Below, piece after piece: positions 14,293-23,363 of a DNA stretch of 33,091 nt (the first letter of the stretch is position 1; every line of letters begins with the position of its first letter). The notes below the pieces were generated by a model that worked only from the letters and a program-made list of their open reading frames with translations, ran no database searches and was not told where the DNA came from. The stretch is from Tissierellia bacterium. GTDB taxonomy: Bacteria > Bacillota > Clostridia > Tissierellales > Tepidimicrobiaceae. Made by a program: the position numbers and the translations under genes. The DNA is taken from the NCBI GenBank assembly GCA_012728075.1, contig JAAYFV010000017.1, forward strand, positions 1-33,091, read 5' to 3'.

Positions 14293-16433
14293 TATTTATC
14301 GCTCCTTAAGTAAGTATCTATATCATCTTTCGCTATTAGAACTTTTCTTGGTTTGCTACCTTCGTATCCTCCAATTATTCCTTTTGCTTCCATCTCATCT
14401 ATAATCCTTGCGGCTCTAGCATATCCGATTCTTAATTTTCTTTGTAAAAGAGAAATTGATGCCTGTCCTTCATCAATAACTAAATTGATAGCCTCTGGTA
14501 ATAATTCATCGGAATCATCAATAATTTTATCTATTTGTATATCTTTTTGAATGCTTTCTAAAATATCATTATCATATTCAGCTACATTTTGTTCCCTTAA
14601 AAAATTTACTACATTCTCAATTTCATTATCGCTAACATAAGCCCCTTGTATACGTATTGGTTTAGAGTAATTAGAAGGATAGAATAGCATATCCCCTTTT
14701 CCCAATAATTTTTCTGCACCAGCCATATCCAATATGGTCCTTGAATCTACTTGTGATGATACTGCAAAAGAAATTCGAGAAGGTATATTGGCTTTTATAG
14801 TACCAGTTATAACATCTACTGAAGGTCTTTGGGTTGCAACTATTAAATAAATACCAGCTGCTCTTGCCATTTGAGCTAATCGACATATATAGTCTTCTAT
14901 TTCTTGAGCTGCTACCATCATTAAATCTGCTAACTCATCAATAATGATAACAATATTGGACAATTTTTCTTCTTGTTTGTTTTTCACTTTTTTATTGTAG
15001 GAAGTTATATCCCGGACATTATTTTTAGCAAATATTTTATATCGTCTTTCCATTTCATTTACAGCCCAATTTAGTGCAAATGCAGCTTTTTTAGGTTGGG
15101 TCACAACAGGTATTAATAAATGGGGTATTCCATTATATATACTTAATTCTACCACTTTTGGATCTATAAGCAATAGTTTAACCTCGTCTGGATGGGCTTT
15201 AAATAATATACTTAGTATTATTGTGTTTATGCATACGGATTTTCCAGAACCTGTAGCTCCAGCTATTAGTAGATGTGGCATTTTGTCGATTGTAGATATT
15301 ATAGGATTACCTGAAATATCCTTACCTAAAGTTAAAGGTAAATTACTATTTAAAGTGACAAATTCTTCAGATTCTAGTATTTCTTTTAAACTAACATTGT
15401 CTTTGATTTTATTGGGTACTTCTATTCCTACTGCAGCTTTTCCTGGTATAGGTGCTTCTATTCTAATATCCGATGTAGCCAAATTAAGAGCTAAATCATC
15501 TGCCAAATTTACAATTCTACTAACTTTAACCCCTGGCGCTGGCTGGAGTTCGTAGCATGTTATAGCTGGTCCTTTGTTTATTTGGACAATTTTAGATTCA
15601 ATTCCAAAATTGTCCATTGTTTTTTCAATTTTTTTTGCATTGTTTATTATTTCTTTTTTATTATTTATCTCTTGTTTTATATGATCTTCTAATAAATCCA
15701 ATGAAGGTAATTTATAGTTGGTGAAATTATGCTTACTGTTTACTATAATAGCTTCAGTTTTCTCTTGGGTAGTTTTTACATTAGTATTAGAATAAGTATT
15801 TTTAGTATAATCATGAATTACTATTTCATTTTTATTTTTAGTATTATTGATTGAAGGTGTTTTTTCTCTAATTTCATTTTTATTATTTACTTTTTTCATT
15901 GTTTTTTTGTGAAGATGTATTTTTTTAATATAATCTTGAATTTTAATTTCTGTAAATTGTAAAATTGAAACAATAATTATAAAGGATATAATTATATAAC
16001 TACCAATAGTACCAAATAGTTTAAAAAAGATATACCCAAAGAATGAACCAATTAAACCTCCACCTAGCCCTTTTTTACTTAGTTCTAATGTTTTAGTGAT
16101 ACTTTTAGTAAAAGTTATAGCACTTTGATTTTTTATATCCAAAAGGGTTAAAAAACAAAAAAACAACATTATCATATAGAGGGATTTTTTATCATTTTCT
16201 ATATTTAGCTTATTTATCATAAATAATAAACCTAATGCTATAATAATAACAGGGAATACATATCCTCCAAAGCCCATAAGAGTAAAATAAATATTTTTTA
16301 AGAGCATTCCTATTATTCCTGTTTTGTCACTAAATAGGCTAATAACTGAAAGCATACCAAATGAAATAAAGGTAATCCCTAATATTTCTCGATTGTGTTC
16401 TTTATTTATCTTTATCTTTTTCTTACTCAACAA
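14292..16433 (-). CDS. DNA translocase FtsK/SpoIIIE
   Basis: This hexameric ATP-driven DNA pump clears chromosome ends from the septum and, in spore formers, moves the chromosome into the forespore. The protein has about 713 residues. It has four or so N-terminal membrane helices (residues 15-160), a Lys/Asn-rich linker (about 165-250), a RecA-like motor with Walker A GATGSGKSVCIN near 395 and Walker B IVIIIDELADLM, and a C-terminal winged-helix gamma domain (ISLLQRKLRIGYARAARIID). The position next to tepA matches B. subtilis spoIIIE, but orthology to SpoIIIE rather than SftA/FtsK cannot be proven here. Start is TTG 16433 or 16430 after an AAAGGGTGA RBS; a GTG at 16439 overlaps that RBS. Confidence 0.95.
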   Translation of the reverse strand: MLSKKKIKINKEHNREILGITFISFGMLSVISLFSDKTGIIGMLLKNIYFTLMGFGGYVFPVIIIALGLLFMINKLNIENDKKSLYMIMLFFCFLTLLDIKNQSAITFTKSITKTLELSKKGLGGGLIGSFFGYIFFKLFGTIGSYIIISFIIIVSILQFTEIKIQDYIKKIHLHKKTMKKVNNKNEIREKTPSINNTKNKNEIVIHDYTKNTYSNTNVKTTQEKTEAIIVNSKHNFTNYKLPSLDLLEDHIKQEINNKKEIINNAKKIEKTMDNFGIESKIVQINKGPAITCYELQPAPGVKVSRIVNLADDLALNLATSDIRIEAPIPGKAAVGIEVPNKIKDNVSLKEILESEEFVTLNSNLPLTLGKDISGNPIISTIDKMPHLLIAGATGSGKSVCINTIILSILFKAHPDEVKLLLIDPKVVELSIYNGIPHLLIPVVTQPKKAAFALNWAVNEMERRYKIFAKNNVRDITSYNKKVKNKQEEKLSNIVIIIDELADLMMVAAQEIEDYICRLAQMARAAGIYLIVATQRPSVDVITGTIKANIPSRISFAVSSQVDSRTILDMAGAEKLLGKGDMLFYPSNYSKPIRIQGAYVSDNEIENVVNFLREQNVAEYDNDILESIQKDIQIDKIIDDSDELLPEAINLVIDEGQASISLLQRKLRIGYARAARIIDEMEAKGIIGGYEGSKPRKVLIAKDDIDTYLRSDK

Positions 16434-16471
16434 TATCACCCTTTAAAAGATTGTATCTTTACATAGTGCTA

Positions 16472-17302
16472 CTATCCAATTAAATGGGAAATTATAGTAA
16501 TAAATCCAATTATCCATAAGTAATAGGAAAAATAGTGTAATTTATCTTTTTTAAGCATTTTAATTAAAAACTTAATAGCGAATACTCCTACAATAGTAGA
16601 TAATAATATTCCTATTATTAGTGGGCCATCAATAACAGCTGTACTACCTGTTTTAATTACATCTGTTATTCCAAACAATCCAGCACCAAAAGTTGCTGGA
16701 AGTGCAAGTAAAAAAGAAAACTCTGTTGCTAAAGATCTGTCTAATCCTCTAAGAAGACCTGCTACAATAGTTGAACCAGAACGTGAAATTCCTGGTATAA
16801 TAGCTATGCCTTGAAAAATTCCAATAGTTAACGAATCTAGTATTGTCATATTCCTAACCTTTTTATTTTCATGAGGTTTTTTATTAGCTATCCAAAGCAA
16901 AAGACCTGTTATTAAAAAGGCCACTCCTATAGGCAATATTGAAGAGGAATATAATTTCTTAAAAAAATCTTCAAATAAAAAGCCTATAATTGCTGTAGGT
17001 ATACTTCCTATTATGATTAATAGAGCTAGTTTTTGATAGTCATTAACAATTTTAAACTTTTTGTTTTTTATTCCACTTCCTAGCATTTTAAAAAACTCAA
17101 CTATTATCTTTATTATATCATTAAAATAAACTATTACTATTGAAATAAGGGTTCCGAAATGGAGCATCTCAGTAAAAAAGAGATTCCCTTCCTTGATTCC
17201 AAAAAAATGTTGTAATATAACTAAATGTCCTGAACTACTAATAGGTAAAAATTCAGAAATTCCTTGAAAAATGCCTAATGTTATAGCTTGAATTAAAGTC
17301 AA
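16472..17302 (-). CDS. uppP: Undecaprenyl-diphosphatase (BacA/UppP)
   Basis: This integral membrane enzyme recycles undecaprenyl pyrophosphate to the monophosphate carrier for cell-wall synthesis and gives low-level bacitracin resistance. The 276 residues, about eight hydrophobic segments, carry both signature regions: GISEFLPISSSGHL at about 14-27 with the catalytic glutamate and serine-rich loop, and GISRSGSTIVAGLLRG near 165-180 with the conserved arginine. Start is TTG with a GGGGGG-rich RBS six bases upstream. It precedes ftsK by under 40 bases, so the two are probably cotranscribed. uppP in this location differs from B. subtilis and may tie wall precursor recycling to septation; that link is inference. 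Confidence 0.95.
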   Translation of the reverse strand: MTLIQAITLGIFQGISEFLPISSSGHLVILQHFFGIKEGNLFFTEMLHFGTLISIVIVYFNDIIKIIVEFFKMLGSGIKNKKFKIVNDYQKLALLIIIGSIPTAIIGFLFEDFFKKLYSSSILPIGVAFLITGLLLWIANKKPHENKKVRNMTILDSLTIGIFQGIAIIPGISRSGSTIVAGLLRGLDRSLATEFSFLLALPATFGAGLFGITDVIKTGSTAVIDGPLIIGILLSTIVGVFAIKFLIKMLKKDKLHYFSYYLWIIGFITIISHLIG

Positions 17303-17339
17303 TTCAATCCCCCCTTATTTAATTAATTGTGCTCTTGTT

Positions 17340-17348
17340 ATTATAGCA
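17340..17348 (-). promoter_or_regulatory. Possible extended -10 promoter before uppP
   Basis: On the minus strand TGCTATAAT combines the TGN extension with a consensus -10 (TATAAT at 17340-17345), about 40 bases before the uppP TTG. No good -35 is visible 17 bases further upstream, as is common for extended -10 promoters. Confidence 0.35.
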
Positions 17349-17365
17349 TAATTTAAAATCTTATA

Positions 17366-18049
17366 CTATCCATATTTGTCATCTATTAGGCTATTTAATT
17401 TTTTTAATGCATAACTAAAGCCTCCAACTTCATCAATAAGGCCATAATCGACTGCCTCTTTTCCAATAAGAATTGTACCAATATCATTTGCTAGCTCATC
17501 TGTTGAATACATAAGTTGAATTAATTTTTTCCTATCAATATTAGAAGTTCGTAAAATGAAATTTATTATTCTTTGTTGCATTTTTTCAAAATATCTAAAG
17601 GTTTGAGGTACACCAATTACTAAACCAGTAGTTCTTATAGGATGGATGGTCATAGCTGCTGTAGGTACAATAAATGAGTAGTCTGCAGCTGTTGCTAATG
17701 GGACACCAATACTATGACCTCCCCCTAAAACTAGAGATACTTTTGGTTTATCAATACTGTATATCATCTCTGCAAGAGCTAATCCAGCTTCAACATCGCC
17801 TCCTACTGTATTTAACATGATAAAAATACCTTTTATTTTTGGATCTTGTACTGTTGCTATTAATAAAGGAATTATATGTTCATATTTAGTTGTTTTTTTA
17901 TCAGAAGGAGACAAACTGTGTCCTTCTATTTCTCCAATAATAGTTAAAAATTGAATAGGGTTTTGAAAGTCAGGGATATTTGGTATTCCCATTTGTTTGA
18001 TGCTTTCTGTAATATCCTTTGGATTATTATCATTTTCATTTTTATTCAA
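17366..18049 (-). CDS. tepA: TepA/YmfB-type ClpP-class serine protease
   Basis: The 227-residue protein is a ClpP-fold peptidase of the TepA group, found in Firmicutes next to spoIIIE. The catalytic serine is in GGGHSIGVPLA, where ClpP has GxAxS. The histidine is in AAMTIHPIRT, and an aspartate is likely further on. MLNTVGGDVEAGLALAEMI is the family's substrate-binding strand. B. subtilis TepA was linked to processing after protein export and to spore acid-soluble protein degradation. No signal peptide is present. Start is TTG with GGAGGG eight bases before. The order dapG, tepA, then uppP and ftsK matches the dapG-tepA-spoIIIE region of B. subtilis, although dapA and rnjB are not present here. 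Confidence 0.9.
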   Translation of the reverse strand: MNKNENDNNPKDITESIKQMGIPNIPDFQNPIQFLTIIGEIEGHSLSPSDKKTTKYEHIIPLLIATVQDPKIKGIFIMLNTVGGDVEAGLALAEMIYSIDKPKVSLVLGGGHSIGVPLATAADYSFIVPTAAMTIHPIRTTGLVIGVPQTFRYFEKMQQRIINFILRTSNIDRKKLIQLMYSTDELANDIGTILIGKEAVDYGLIDEVGGFSYALKKLNSLIDDKYG

Positions 18050-18116
18050 TTTGTTCCCTCCACCTATAATATTATTTTATATTAGTTTTAACTCTTTTAT
18101 TAATAATATGCTATAT

Positions 18117-18165
18117 GTCTAAAACAAATCCGATTCAATAGGATTGAATCGGATTTGTTTTAGAC
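18117..18165 (-). terminator. Terminator of the aspartate kinase gene
   Basis: Two perfectly complementary 23-base arms (18117-18139 and 18143-18165) flank a 3-base loop. The core is AATCCGATTCAAT. It lies 25 bases past the aspartate kinase stop, and the descending arm ends in a T-rich stretch (TTTGTTTT). The long AT-containing stem could also work in the other direction. Confidence 0.75.
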
Positions 18166-18189
18166 TTTTATATATAAAGATAGGTTAAT

Positions 18190-19404
18190 CTATTCATATA
18201 ATTTAAATTCATTGTGAAGGGCTGCTAGAGCTCTATTTGTATCTTCTTCTTTTATTAGACACCAGATTGTATTATAAGAGTCTGAAGTTTGCAAGATTTG
18301 TATATTTTCTTTTGAGAGAGCTTTAACAATTCTTGCCATTACTCCAGGGACTCCTCTCATTTTATAACCAATAGCACTAATTTTACAGCAATTTTCTACT
18401 ATTTCATATTTAAAGTTTTCTTTTTCTAATATTGAAACTAATTTATCTTTATCCTTTTTATCTATAGTAAATATTTTTTTATCTATTAAGAAATTTATTA
18501 AATCCAAACTTATATTGTTAGAAGTGATCTCTTCCATTAACTTGTCTATTCTAGAATCATCGTCATTTAATGAAATAATAAATTGTACTCTTCCTTTTTT
18601 ATAGGTGATTGCAGTAATTATCTTTTCATTAAATAGTTCTTTTCTATTATTAATAAAATTTACATTAACTTCTTCTATGGAAGTACCTTCACTATCCGAA
18701 TAGGTATTTTTGATTACTAATGGTATATTTGATTGTTGAGCCATTTCTACTGCTTTTGGATGTATAATTTTTGCACCATCTTCAGCTAATTGATAAACTT
18801 CAGAATAACACATTCTTTTTAATACCTTAGCATCAGGAACAATATTAGGGTCTGCTGTCATAATTCCATCAACGTCAGTAAATATTTCTACATGACTACA
18901 TTTGAGAGCTTTACCCAATGCAACAGCAGTTATATCGCTACCACCTCTACCTAATGTAGTAATTTCTCCAGATTTATTACTTCCTTGAAAACCTGCTACT
19001 ACAACTATTTTCCCTTTTTCTAAATGTTTTATAATATTATTTGGATTTACATCAATAATTTCTGCATTTCCAAAATTATCATTTGTTAATATTCCTGCTT
19101 GATAACCCGTTAAGGCTACAGCTTTATAGCCTTTTTCACATATATGATTTGTTAATACTACAGCAGAAATGATTTCCCCACAAGATATAAGTAAATCTAC
19201 CTCCCTATTTGAGACAGATTTTGAAGGGATCATATTTAATAAGGTATCAGTTGCATAAGGTTCTCCATTTCGACCCATTGCAGAAACTACTACTACTACA
19301 TTGTAGCCTTCTTGGTATTTTTTTATAATTTTATTAGCTACTATATTTCTACTTTTTTCTGAAGAAACAGAGGTTCCTCCAAATTTTTGAACTACTATAT
19401 TCAT
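18190..19404 (-). CDS. dapG: Aspartate kinase with ACT regulatory domains (DapG/LysC-type)
   Basis: The enzyme phosphorylates aspartate, the first step to lysine, methionine, threonine and diaminopimelate (needed for peptidoglycan and for dipicolinate in spores). The 404 residues show VVQKFGGTSVSS at the start, VVVVSAMG, GRGGSDITAVAL (aspartate binding), the ATP-site segment FTDVDGIMTADP, and two C-terminal ACT domains that sense amino acids. Position before tepA points to the DapG isozyme, which in B. subtilis is inhibited by diaminopimelate; here that is inference. ATG 19404 follows GAGGTGAT; a TTG one codon earlier is less well placed. No lysine riboswitch fits in the short upstream gap. 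Confidence 0.93.
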   Translation of the reverse strand: MNIVVQKFGGTSVSSEKSRNIVANKIIKKYQEGYNVVVVVSAMGRNGEPYATDTLLNMIPSKSVSNREVDLLISCGEIISAVVLTNHICEKGYKAVALTGYQAGILTNDNFGNAEIIDVNPNNIIKHLEKGKIVVVAGFQGSNKSGEITTLGRGGSDITAVALGKALKCSHVEIFTDVDGIMTADPNIVPDAKVLKRMCYSEVYQLAEDGAKIIHPKAVEMAQQSNIPLVIKNTYSDSEGTSIEEVNVNFINNRKELFNEKIITAITYKKGRVQFIISLNDDDSRIDKLMEEITSNNISLDLINFLIDKKIFTIDKKDKDKLVSILEKENFKYEIVENCCKISAIGYKMRGVPGVMARIVKALSKENIQILQTSDSYNTIWCLIKEEDTNRALAALHNEFKLYE

Positions 19405-19470
19405 CAAGTATCACCTCTAGATTTTTATCTATAGTTTATAATATGTTATATTTTTCATAATGTGAAATTT

Positions 19471-19716
19471 TTAATTGTGATCTAATTCAATAATTATCAT
19501 GTCATTTCCGATTTTTTTAATGGTATGCCAAGGTATTTCAATATAATTATTTTCTGTAAATAGTTTAAATTGTATTTTTCTTTCAGGAATTAATAGAGAT
19601 AAAATTTTACCAGTTTTTTCATCTACTAGTATATCACAATCTGCAATAATACCTAATCTTTCGCCATTATTTAAATTCACAATTTCTTTTCCGCCTAATT
19701 CGTCTAATAACATCAT
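19471..19716 (-). CDS. YlmC/YmxH-family PRC-barrel sporulation-associated protein
   Basis: The 81-residue protein is a small beta-barrel (PRC-barrel) protein. LGGKEIVNLNNGERLG, DCDILVDEKTGKI, LLIPER and IPWHTIKKIGNDMIII are typical of the YlmC/YmxH family. B. subtilis ymxH sits in the same neighbourhood, after mlpA and before dapG, which favours YmxH here. Its molecular role is not established; family members are linked to sporulation. There is no signal peptide or membrane helix. AAGGAGATGAT precedes two adjacent ATG codons, either of which may serve. It lies about 65 bases upstream of the aspartate kinase gene and is probably cotranscribed with it. Confidence 0.88.
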   Translation of the reverse strand: MMLLDELGGKEIVNLNNGERLGIIADCDILVDEKTGKILSLLIPERKIQFKLFTENNYIEIPWHTIKKIGNDMIIIELDHN

Positions 19717-19812
19717 ATCATCTCCTTTGTTTTATTAAAGGATATGTTTTTTGTTTTTATATTATGCTGTTATCATTTATGATAAGCTCTGATATGATAA
19801 ATAATAATATTA

Positions 19813-20247
19813 TTATTTATATCCTGTATGTCCAAAACCTCCTGTTCCTCTTTCAGTATTATCTAAAGTATCCACTTCTATAAATTTGACCTTTTCATAT
19901 TTTATAAATACCATTTGAGCAATTCTATCTCCTTTATTGATTGTATATTCTTTTTCTCCCAAATTTATTAGTATTACTCCTATTTCTCCTCTATAATCAC
20001 TGTCTATGGTGCCTATTCCATTCGCTAAACAAATACCATGTTTTAAGGCTAGTCCACTTCTAGATCTACTCTGCCCCTCATAACCTTCAGGCATGGAAAT
20101 ATAAAGGCCAGTAGGGATCAAAGCCCTATCTAACGGTTTTAACCTTACTGGTTCTAAAATATTAGCATATAAATCTATACCTGCAGAACCAGTTGTTTTA
20201 TAACTGGGAATTGGAAAAGGACTTTTGTTAACTATTTTTATTTTCAT
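19813..20247 (-). CDS. dut: dUTP diphosphatase (trimeric dUTPase)
   Basis: The enzyme hydrolyses dUTP to dUMP, keeping uracil out of DNA and supplying thymidylate synthesis. The 144-residue protein shows all five motifs of trimeric dUTPases in order: GSAGIDLYA (about 20-28), QSRSRSGLALKHG (nucleotide phosphates), NGIGTIDSDYRGEI (catalytic aspartate), KGDRIAQMVF, and the flexible C-terminal RGTGGFGHTG that closes over the substrate. A GAGGTGAT RBS precedes the ATG. A consensus -35 box upstream suggests its own promoter inside the remnant of the lost M16 peptidase gene. dut is not part of this cluster in B. subtilis. Confidence 0.96.
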   Translation of the reverse strand: MKIKIVNKSPFPIPSYKTTGSAGIDLYANILEPVRLKPLDRALIPTGLYISMPEGYEGQSRSRSGLALKHGICLANGIGTIDSDYRGEIGVILINLGEKEYTINKGDRIAQMVFIKYEKVKFIEVDTLDNTERGTGGFGHTGYK

Positions 20248-20297
20248 AATATATCACCTCAGTAAAAAATATTTCTTTTAAATTGATATTTATCTTT

Positions 20298-20429
20298 TCA
20301 AATTTTAATCTTATTAATTATATCATTAGGTGTCAATATTTTGTTTAGCAATAATTCTGATTTGTCTATTTCAAACATCTTACTTGTTGGACTTTCTAAT
20401 CCCAATATATAATTCTCTTTTATTTGTTT
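20298..20429 (-). pseudogene. C-terminal remnant of an M16 (insulinase-family) peptidase gene, mlpA/ymxG
   Basis: On the minus strand a 43-codon open stretch ending in TGA has no start codon or RBS. It begins right after an in-frame TAA and reads KENYILGLESPTSKM, then DKSELLLNKILTPNDIINKI. This closely resembles the segment near the C-terminus of clostridial M16 peptidases of the YmxG/MlpA type, of pattern KGNYILGLESTSSRM then GKSELLLG followed by TPEEI. In B. subtilis and many Clostridia mlpA sits exactly here, between the YlxY deacetylase and ymxH. The gap therefore holds a relic of a deleted gene. The match is from memory of the family, not a search. Confidence 0.75.
20308..20336 (-). promoter_or_regulatory. 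Possible promoter of dut
   Basis: On the minus strand a consensus -35 TTGACA (20331-20336) and a weak -10 TAAGAT (20308-20313) are separated by 17 bases. They lie about 60 bases before the dut start, inside the peptidase remnant. Confidence 0.4.
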
Positions 20430-20443
20430 TTAGTGTTCAGTTT

Positions 20444-21151
20444 CTATTCAATTACGTCTCTTACCTTTCCTATTCTATAACCTTTACTGTACAAAAAATT
20501 TATTATATCTGGTAAGGCTTTTATAGTTTCCTCAGTAGGATGGATCAATATGATAGCAGAGTTATGTATTTTATTAGTTACCCTTTCAATTATTTTTTGT
20601 TTATTACTATCTTTATGCCAATCAATAGTATCAATACTCCACATAATTATATCATAATTTAAATCTTTTGCAGCCTTTATAGTATTATCATTATAGGCTC
20701 CTGATGGTGGTGCAAAGTATTTAGGTTTTGATTTTATAATTTCTCTTATGGTATTATGTGCTTTAATAATTTCTTCTTTGTTTTCTTCATAGCTTAACTT
20801 GTCATAGTCTATGTGTCTATATCCATGGTTACCAATCTCATGTCCTTGCTCATATATTTTTATAAGTAATTCTGGATTTTTAGCAGCCCATTTGCCTGTA
20901 ACAAAGAAAGTTATGTTAATATTTTTTTCCTTAAAAATCTCTAACATTGTTGGTATATATTCATCTCCCCAATCTACATTACAGGCAAATGCCACAATTC
21001 TATCATCCACATTCCCTTTATAATAGATGTCCAAATTAAAAGTTTCATCCACTTTATTATAAAAAAATATATATATCAAAATCAATATTATAATAAAAAT
21101 TATCATCACATATGTATAGAAATTTTTCTTATTTAAAATAAATATTTTCAT
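20444..21151 (-). CDS. Polysaccharide deacetylase, PdaB/YlxY type, membrane-anchored
   Basis: The 235-residue protein starts with a Lys/Asn-rich segment and a strong hydrophobic helix (about residues 13-31), consistent with a membrane anchor or uncleaved signal. A NodB-type deacetylase domain follows. Its motif 1 is NVDWGDE, the form seen in PdaB-type proteins in place of TFDDGP. Motif 2 is HEIGNHGYRH with the metal histidines, motif 3 is YFAPPSGAYN, and the late motifs are WSIDTIDW and ILIHPT. Such enzymes remove acetyl groups from peptidoglycan sugars, often during sporulation. Position right after pnp matches B. subtilis ylxY. The gene follows the pnp terminator, so read-through or an unseen promoter must drive it. 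A GGAGGG RBS precedes the ATG. Confidence 0.9.
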   Translation of the reverse strand: MKIFILNKKNFYTYVMIIFIIILILIYIFFYNKVDETFNLDIYYKGNVDDRIVAFACNVDWGDEYIPTMLEIFKEKNINITFFVTGKWAAKNPELLIKIYEQGHEIGNHGYRHIDYDKLSYEENKEEIIKAHNTIREIIKSKPKYFAPPSGAYNDNTIKAAKDLNYDIIMWSIDTIDWHKDSNKQKIIERVTNKIHNSAIILIHPTEETIKALPDIINFLYSKGYRIGKVRDVIE

Positions 21152-21225
21152 TATATCCCTCCAAATATGCTTATATATTATATATATTCAAAGGGATTAA
21201 AAATATTTACTTTTAGAAATAAAAA

Positions 21226-21248
21226 CATGAACCTTTCCTTGGTTCATG
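21226..21248 (-). terminator. Intrinsic terminator after pnp
   Basis: On the minus strand CATGAACC and GGTTCATG form an 8-bp stem with a 7-base loop, followed directly by TTTTTATTTCT. It begins 4 bases past the stop of the PNPase C-terminal reading frame. Confidence 0.85.
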
Positions 21249-21251
21249 CAT

Positions 21252-21650
21252 TTATTTCTTGTTTTTATTATCAGTTTTTTTATTTTCTTTTGGCAGAGTT
21301 GCTTTTCTAGATAAGTTGATTCTTCCTTGATTATCTATTTCTACTACTTTTACTAAAATTTCATCTCCTACTTTTAATACATCTTCAACTTTATTTATCC
21401 TTTCATGAGATATATTTGATATGTGGACTAAACCTTCTTTGCCATTGGGGAATTCTACAAAAGCTCCAAAGGGTACAATTCTTACTACTTCTCCAAGATA
21501 GGTTTCTCCTACTTCTACATCTTTAGTTATTCTGTTTATCATTTCTATAGCTTCTTTTCCACTTTCCATGTTCTCAGCTGCTATAAATACTTTTCCATCA
21601 TCTTCTATATCGATTTTAACATCTGTTCTATCGATTATCTTGTTGATCAT
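21252..21650 (-). CDS. PNPase KH and S1 RNA-binding part, separated by an in-frame stop
   Basis: This 132-residue frame is the missing C-terminus of the upstream pnp gene, in the same reading frame. It starts within the KH domain after the GPGGK loop ([19 protein letters not shown]) and continues through the S1 domain ([48 protein letters not shown]). It ends in a Lys-rich tail. Met 21650 is the first ATG after the TAA at 21681-21683; a weak GGCGGT lies three bases before it. It could be translated by reinitiation or stop read-through, or not at all. A strong terminator follows. Alone, it would be an RNA-binding peptide without catalytic site and with an incomplete KH domain. Confidence 0.7.
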   Translation of the reverse strand: MINKIIDRTDVKIDIEDDGKVFIAAENMESGKEAIEMINRITKDVEVGETYLGEVVRIVPFGAFVEFPNGKEGLVHISNISHERINKVEDVLKVGDEILVKVVEIDNQGRINLSRKATLPKENKKTDNKNKK

Positions 21651-21680
21651 TTTACCGCCAGGGCCTATAATATCCCTTAT

Positions 21681-23363
21681 TTAATCAGGAAGAACTTGCA
21701 TTGTAAATATCCTTGGTGCATAAGGTGATAATTCTTCTCTTGGTTTAGATATAGTTTCTTCCATCTTATCTAATATAAACAATCTAGCCTCTTTTGCTTT
21801 CGATAAAGCTTCTTCTAATATGGTTCTATTTATTCCAGAAATTTTTATATCCATTTGTATTGCTGTAATACCTTCTCTAGTACCTGCAACTTTAAAATCC
21901 ATATCTCCTAGATGATCTTCTAAACCCTGTATATCTGTTAATATCACTACTTTTTCCTCGGATTTCATCAATCCCATAGCAATTCCAGCAACTGGTGCTT
22001 TAATTGGTACTCCAGCATCTAAAAGTGCTAATGTGCTACCACAAACGCTCGCTTGAGAACTAGAACCATTAGAACTTAAAACCTCTGATACTAATCTTAT
22101 AGTATATGGAAATTCATCTTCTCTTGGAATTACAGGCTCCAAAGCTCTTTCTGCTAAAGCACCATGACCTACTTCTCTTCTACCAGGACCTCTCAATACT
22201 CTAGTTTCACCAACGCAATATGGTGGAAAATTATAATGATGCATGTATCGTTTAGATTCTTCTTCACTTATTCCATCTATTATTTGAACATCACCTGAAG
22301 CTCCTAATGTAGCAACAGTTAAAACTTGAGTCTGACCTCTCTTAAACAATCCAGAACCATGAGCCCTTGGAAGAAGACCAACTTCACAGCTAAGAGGTCT
22401 TATTTCGTCAACTTTCCTATTGTCTGGTCTTATTCCTTCTTCTAGTATTAAACGTCTTACCTCTTCTTTTATTATTTCATCTAATACATCACAGCTATCT
22501 TTCTCGTTTTCTGGATACACTTCTATGAATTTTTCTAGGGTTTCTTCTTTTACATTCTCAATATTTTCTTCTCTTTCCTGTTTCTCTACCGTTTGTATAG
22601 CTGCTACAAGTTTTTCTAATGCATATTCTCTAACCTCTTTTTCTATCTCTTCATTGGGTTTAAAAACTTGATATTCTTGTTTTTCTTTACCAACTTCCAA
22701 TTGGATAGACTCAATAAATTGACATAGTTTTTTAATCTCTTTATGGGCATATAAAATCCCTTCTAACATTATGGATTCAGGTAATTCATTTGCACCTGCT
22801 TCTACCATCATTATTGCATCTTTAGTACCAGAAACAATTAGATGCATATCTGATTTATCCCTTTCATCTGCTGTAGGGTTTATGACTAATTCTCTATCAA
22901 TTAAACCTACTGCAACAGAAGCAGTGGGACCATCAAATGGTATATCAGATATAGTTAAAGCTATAGAAGAACCAATCATAGCAACAATGTCTGGGGTACA
23001 GTCCTGGTCTACAGATAGGACTGTTGCAATAACTTGTACATCATTTCTATATCCTTCAGGAAACAAAGGACGAATTGGTCTATCAATTAATCTAGAAGTT
23101 AATATAGCCTTATCACTGGGCTTTCCTTCTCTCTTGATAAATCCTCCAGGAATTTTGCCTACTGAGTATAGTTTTTCCTCAAAATCTACACTTAATGGGA
23201 AAAAATCTATGCCCTCCCTTGGTTCTTTAGATGCAGTAGCAGTAACTAATACTACAGTATCTCCATACTGTAATAAACAGGCTCCATTTGCTTGTTCAGC
23301 AACTTTTCCAATAGTTACGATTAAAGGTCTTCCTGCTAAATCATATTTAAATTGTTTTTCCAT
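21681..23363 (-). CDS. pnp: Polyribonucleotide nucleotidyltransferase, truncated before KH/S1 by an in-frame TAA
   Basis: PNPase degrades RNA 3' to 5' with phosphate and can also polymerise. The 560 residues contain both RNase PH-like cores and the linking helical domain. [38 protein letters not shown], the second core with [26 protein letters not shown] and [15 protein letters not shown], and the catalytic [19 protein letters not shown] are intact. After MQVLPD the frame hits TAA, where homologues have a lysine in the sequence PDKIRDIIG. The following codons read [10 protein letters not shown] without shift into the KH-S1 part. One A-to-T change explains it. A good RBS (AAGGAG) precedes the ATG. 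The full-length frame would be 703 residues, normal for the family. Confidence 0.92.
   Translation of the reverse strand: MEKQFKYDLAGRPLIVTIGKVAEQANGACLLQYGDTVVLVTATASKEPREGIDFFPLSVDFEEKLYSVGKIPGGFIKREGKPSDKAILTSRLIDRPIRPLFPEGYRNDVQVIATVLSVDQDCTPDIVAMIGSSIALTISDIPFDGPTASVAVGLIDRELVINPTADERDKSDMHLIVSGTKDAIMMVEAGANELPESIMLEGILYAHKEIKKLCQFIESIQLEVGKEKQEYQVFKPNEEIEKEVREYALEKLVAAIQTVEKQEREENIENVKEETLEKFIEVYPENEKDSCDVLDEIIKEEVRRLILEEGIRPDNRKVDEIRPLSCEVGLLPRAHGSGLFKRGQTQVLTVATLGASGDVQIIDGISEEESKRYMHHYNFPPYCVGETRVLRGPGRREVGHGALAERALEPVIPREDEFPYTIRLVSEVLSSNGSSSQASVCGSTLALLDAGVPIKAPVAGIAMGLMKSEEKVVILTDIQGLEDHLGDMDFKVAGTREGITAIQMDIKISGINRTILEEALSKAKEARLFILDKMEETISKPREELSPYAPRIFTMQVLPD

Noticed and set aside
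14671-14886. Second minus-strand frame inside ftsK
   Set aside because: It is an out-of-frame shadow of the FtsK motor domain, with no motifs of its own.
18190-19470. Lysine riboswitch upstream of the aspartate kinase gene
   Set aside because: Only 66 bases separate it from the upstream gene, too short for a lysine riboswitch, and no matching core is seen.
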